Assembly (NCBI RefSeq): GCF_023078275.1
Contig: NC_062992.1
Coordinates: forward strand, 9,933,706-9,997,705
Origin: Leguminivora glycinivorella
Lineage: Eukaryota > Arthropoda > Insecta > Lepidoptera > Tortricidae
DNA length: 64,000 nt
Direction: 5' to 3'
The notes beneath the pieces are model-generated. The model saw only the letters and a list, made by a program, of their open reading frames with translations, did no database searches and was not told where the DNA came from. A program made the translations under genes and the position numbers. Shown piece after piece: positions 23,901 through 29,900 of this stretch (position 1 is its first letter; every line of letters starts with the position of its first letter).

Positions 23901-26900
23901 AGCTTCTTGCCCTGCGGAGTGTAGTAGTATATATCAGCGTTGCGTCTGGAGTGCTGATCCAACGCGGCCCGGTACACCAGTTCTCGCTTCCAGCCCTTCT
24001 CGAGAGGCACCCGGAGGAGCGGTGAGGACATCTCGGTGGTGGCGCGGCGGCCGCGGACTGCGGGCGAGGAAACCTGGAGAACCAATAGCGACTGTAAGGA
24101 AAATTAGTTGCTGTTGTAAAACTTTGGTTAGAGTACTATAATAAATAAATAAATATTATAGGACATTCTTACACAGATTGACTGAGGCCCACGGTAAGCT
24201 CAAGAATGCTTGTGCTGTGGGTACTCAGACAACGATATATATAATATATAAATACTTATATACATAGAAAACATCCATGACTCAGGAACAAATATCTGTG
24301 CTCATCACACTAATAAATGCCCTTACCGGGATTCGAACCCGGGACCGCGGCGCAGCAGGCAGGGTCACTACGGACTGCGCCAGACCGGTCGTCAATAATA
24401 TTTTAAAATAAAAACTACATGACTGTATGATAATTGATTAGGAAATATACACCCTGTTTTTATTGAATTTACGGGTTACTCTACCGGTTATCGAGTTAAT
24501 AAAAATAATTACTGAACAGGTGTCACACGTGTGTGACAACCTTTACCACTTCCCAATGTTAATTGTTTTGACATATGCGCGACGCGACACGCGAGTGGAA
24601 TAAACTACCAGAAACAGTGATAAGTGCTCCTTCAGTGAACAGTTTCAGACTTGATAAACATTTAAAACTAAAATATAAACAGTAACTTAAAAACAAGTGC
24701 AGTGATATACACGCATCAGCTATCAGCTGCTAGTGTATCAAATAATATAATATGCTCAATCACTTGACACTAACTTGAATATTATTCTTAAGCGTCTCTC
24801 ACATTAATTAATTCATTTATTATGTATAAACACGCTGATATTTTTTTTTTGCGAATTTAACTAAATGTGATATACAGGGTGGTTCCTGATAATAAACCTA
24901 ACGACATGTCGAATTTAACGGAAAACAAAAAAAACACGGTGTATAATCTCAATGTCATTTTAAAATATTACATACAGCAACTAAAAGGAAGTTGAAGGTG
25001 GTTTAATAGAGACAGAAAAGAAATGACGCAGCTTGGGTAATGTAGCCATGCATTACACAACACACTTATCCGATATCGGATGTCGGAAGGATTTCAATAG
25101 AAAAAATCCAAGATTGCGCCTATAATTTGCCGCCACCCATAGTTAACTGTAAGTCCCTGGCGGTTTTCAAAAAACGTTGTAAGGCTTATTTACTGGACCT
25201 CCAGAAGGAAGTAACATACACTTTTGGTTGATACTTTTCTCTTTCGCGCTCTTTACTTGATTCCTAAAAATATCACTCTACGACATCATCTCTCTTTTTA
25301 TCATCTTAAGAAAAATATTTTTAGATAGTACCTAATTCCACACACCTTGCATTTGTTCAGTTTATGCTATCCTGTCCGAAATGGCGGTAATGTTTTTACT
25401 GTTAGTTATTAGTTAGCTAGCTATAAATCTGGTGGTGGCAGAATAACAGCGTCCATTGCTGGCAGTCCTTGTGGCCGCTGCGCCTCGAGGCCCTCTGGCA
25501 CAGACATTAGCTGAGCCACCTACCTTTTCAATTAGTTTGTAAGCATGCCTGTGTACTTTTATAATGTACCTGTGTTCAAACTTTTGAATAAACGTCTTTA
25601 TTATTATTATTTCCTTTATTTATTTTATTTCTTAGGCTAGGCTGTTTATAATATGAATATAAAAGTAAAATACAAAAACACATACAAAACAATATAAAAA
25701 CACATATAAACACATTATAAAAAACCTAACCTAGGGTGCCGCCAGCAGCGGGGCAGGGCCCAAGCTGCCGGTGGTTAGGGCTGCAGAGAGAGGAACCGTC
25801 GAACTATCCGCGCTGTGTCCAAGATCACCGCCTTCTGCATCTGGCCCTTGATCCAGCCACCTAGCGAGAGTCTCTTAAGATGTTGGTCGAGACTCTTCGC
25901 TATGAGACCGTTCGCTGAAACGACTATCGGAACAATGATCGTTGATTCAACATCCCACATGGCGGTTATCTCGTGAGCCAAGTCTAGGTACTTACTGGAC
26001 TTGTCCTTCTCGGCTTTCACGAGATTCTCATCATGGGGGATGGTGATGTCAACGAGCACTGCCTGGCGTTGCAGTCGATCTATTATCACAATGTCAGGTT
26101 TATTGGCTACAATAGTCCTGTCAGTGATAATAGATCGATCCCAATAGAGCGTGGCACGACCATTTTCGAGAACTGGCGCAGGTAAGTACTTGTAGTACGG
26201 TACTTCGCGGTCCACAAGGCCGTATTGAAGAGCAAGTTGCTGGTGAATAATCCTGGCTACGAGATTATGTCTGTGCAAGTACTCGCCGTTAGCAAGATGA
26301 GAACAACCGGAAATAATATGCCTGAGTGACTCTCCGACTTCTCCCATTATTATTATTATAATGTATGGAATATCGATCCGACATCCGATATCGGATCGGA
26401 TAATGTGAAAACGCACTAAGGGTGCGCGCCCACGGGGGCAACAGTTGCTCGGCGACTTTCGTATTTGTATGAAAAGTTGCGTCGCCTCGTGTGCGCACTT
26501 TCATACTAGGCCATGGTCGCGACAAAAAAGTCGCCGGCAACAGTTGGCCGTGTGTGCGCTCTCCAAGATTCATACCTCAGTAGAAGAAACTCCATCTTCA
26601 GATCTTGATGAGAGGGCTGATGAGGGTCTAGATCCATCTGTTAAAGAGAATAAATTTAATTCTAGTTTAAGTTAAAGTTGTTGATTCTTTGAATAAATTG
26701 TCAAGCAGACTCCGGGCTCCAAGGAGCTATGACAAAGGACATTGCAAGAAAGACAATAACTCACCTGTGTCTTGCCTCGCTCGCTTGCTGGCTCTGGCCG
26801 GGGCTGTCGGAGTGCCCATGACAGTTCTGAGAGGCACCACAGTCTTGCTGGCCAATGCCACCTCGGCCTCCAAGTTGTCTGTACATGGATAATATGGAAT

Positions 26901-29900
26901 CAGATAAGTTTTTTTTTAATTACGATTGTTTATGCAAAATAATTATAAGCTGCTACATGTCATGTGGTTTTCATCAGAGAAGTCTTCACTGACCAAGTTT
27001 TTTACAATTAAAAATAGTCTAAAGATCTGCAAATGCAAACACTGCTATTCTATTGAGCTTATTAAATTTAATTAAAATTTTGAAAAAACCCCCGACCGCG
27101 ACCTAGTGGACCGATTTTCATGAAACATGGCTAAGAACACTCCCGACTAACTCAGCTTTCAGACAAAAAAAACTAAATCAAAATCGGTTCATCCGTTCGA
27201 GAGCTACGATGCCACAGACAGACACACACACAAACAGACAGACAAACAGACAGACATACACACAGACAGACACGTCAAACTTATAAAACCCCTTCGTTTT
27301 TGCGTCGGGGGTTAAAAAAGGATAATCCTCCAAGTAGCCTTGAGTTGAAGTCTAACTCTAATTTATTAATTACTAGCTTTTGCCCCCGGCTTCGCTCGCG
27401 TTAGAACGAGACGAAAAGTAGCCTATGTCACTCTCCATCCCTTCAACTATCTCCACTTCAAAAATCACGTCAATCCGTCGCTCCGTTTTGCCGTGAAAGA
27501 CGGACAAACAAACAGACACACATACTTTCCCATTTATAATATTAGTATGGATTTTTAACTTTTTCTTAAATTATAACTTGTAGAGGCCGAATATGTAGAA
27601 ACTCACCTAGCACTTTCTTGTATTCCACGATAGAATCATCCAGCTCCATCTTCGCAAAGCCCTTGAAGTCTTCATCGGTAGCATTGGTGAAAGCCGCAGA
27701 TGCTCTGCGCTTCACACCACGCTTGTCATCGATGTCTTCCGAAGACTCCGGACCTTCTTCAGAGTTACATTCTTTCTCTTCCGGTTCTGAGGACAAAATT
27801 GTATTCATGTGGATCTGCTAAAAATTTAAACGGACAACACCTTGTCTAAAAGGTTCTCACCTTGTTTAAAATTTTACCAGATTCACTCACTCACTGATTT
27901 AAACTTACACGATTTTTACACACATTTAAAATTGCAAACGGCTGCTCAGGCTATACATTGGAGCGAGATGGGATTTTTCATTCGCACGTATGGCTGCCGC
28001 TGCCGCTCACCGTTGCCGCGCTTAGACCAATGTCGTGGCTGGGCCGTTATTTTTTTTTTGACAAGAGTATCTGGAATTTAGAGTGATGCTCTATCATAGC
28101 CATAAATGAACGCCGGGAAAATTTTTTAATGAACATTGACTGCTTACATGGTGTTTTCAAGGTGCCTAAATCCGTGATTTACAGCATTAATTAAAATAAC
28201 ATAACAACAACAACATACAATCACGCCTGTATCCCATAAAGGGGTAGGCAGAGCACATGAAACTACTAAAGCTTCAGGGCCACTCTTGGCAAATAAGAAC
28301 TCTAAAAAAAAAACCCTAAAAAACCCTAAAATAACTCTAGTTCAAATATGCTTAAATTATCATATTGGCTGTGTACATGTATGTCAATGTAGATTAACTG
28401 CTGTAGCGAAGGTTTTAAAATTTACTTGTACTCCTATGACTTCTAAACCAGCACTAAGTCTAATGTAGTTTAAAAATATAAATACACACAGTTTGGTAAA
28501 AAAATTGTAATTTGTTCTGAGCAATAAAGTGTTTACTACTACTACTACATTTCAGGGATATAAACATAAATAAAAACGTCTCATTAATACCTTAGGCCCA
28601 CTCCAAATTGTATTTAATAGCCGGGACCACACAGAGCAAATCACGTTGTGAGGCAAACTTGCCATGTATGTGCCTCGGTCGGTTGCCGTAAGGTGCTCTT
28701 CTTCTTCTTTAAATCCTGTTACCCTCTGCTGGGGTGTAGGGCTCGAGTCATATCGCTCCATTTACACCGGTCTTGGGCACTTTTGGGTAACCTCCTCGCA
28801 CCCCATCCCTAACACCCTGAGGTCTTGCTGAACAGACTCATGCCAAGTCAACCTAGGGCGGCATAAGGTGCTCGGCCATGCAAAACTCGCTACATTGAAT
28901 GTGTATCGTGCGAAGACATTGTGAAGCAAATAGTTAATATGTGGAACTCTCTACCAGAAACTGTTATTAGCGCGCCGTCAGTGAACTGTTTCAAAAATAG
29001 ACTGGACAATTATATTAGAACTTTGAAGAGTGCAAAATAAACACAAGTGCAGTGATATACACGCATCAGCTCGAAGAGCTGCTAGTGTATCAAATAAATA
29101 ATAAATAAATAAATAATAATCTAATTTCTAAGGCCACGTTTGTGACTTATAAAAAACTTATAAAAAACTCCTGAACCAAACCATATTCCCGCAGCATGTT
29201 ATTCGAAGTCCTATCAGCATCTATATTATCTGTAAAAACCGTTCTTGCTCTAGAATGATAAAGATCACTTCGATTGTCTTTTCTAAGTAGATTCTAAACC
29301 ATCATAGGCCACTGTTAAAAGCATACTTTGTAACAATGCCACATTTATTCTGCAACAATATATCTGGGTACCCAGCTAAAGCTTTCAATAGTAGCATGTC
29401 TTAGTTGTAATTAAAGATGATCAGGTACAGGCGACTAAAGGCGAAGGTTCAAATTAGCAAGTTAATTGATATCCCGATGTTATAATGAATTTATGCATCA
29501 TTCTCATGGGCCTATAATCTATGTCTAGTTTTTAGAAAACTGATTTAATTGTACGGCCCAACAATGAATGTTATATACTGTTCTTAAGTCACAGCTTTCA
29601 CCGCACCAGTCCAAAAACAAATATGTCCATAACTTTATAATTTACAATCAAGATTTACAATTAATGCTCTGTTAACAATAAAAATAGGTTGGAGTTCCTT
29701 TTAAAACTCTTTTAAAGTACAATATTGGTTTACAAATAGCAAAAATACGTCATCATAAATGTTAGCTAGGTTATGTGAAAGTGTTAAGTTACCTGTTTTG
29801 ATTGGCTTGATTTCTTCGGGCTCCGGGTCCGTAGGCGCGCTGGGAGCCTCGGAGGCCTCCGGTGCCGCGTCCTCGGCACTAGCAGCCAACGCTTCAGCTC

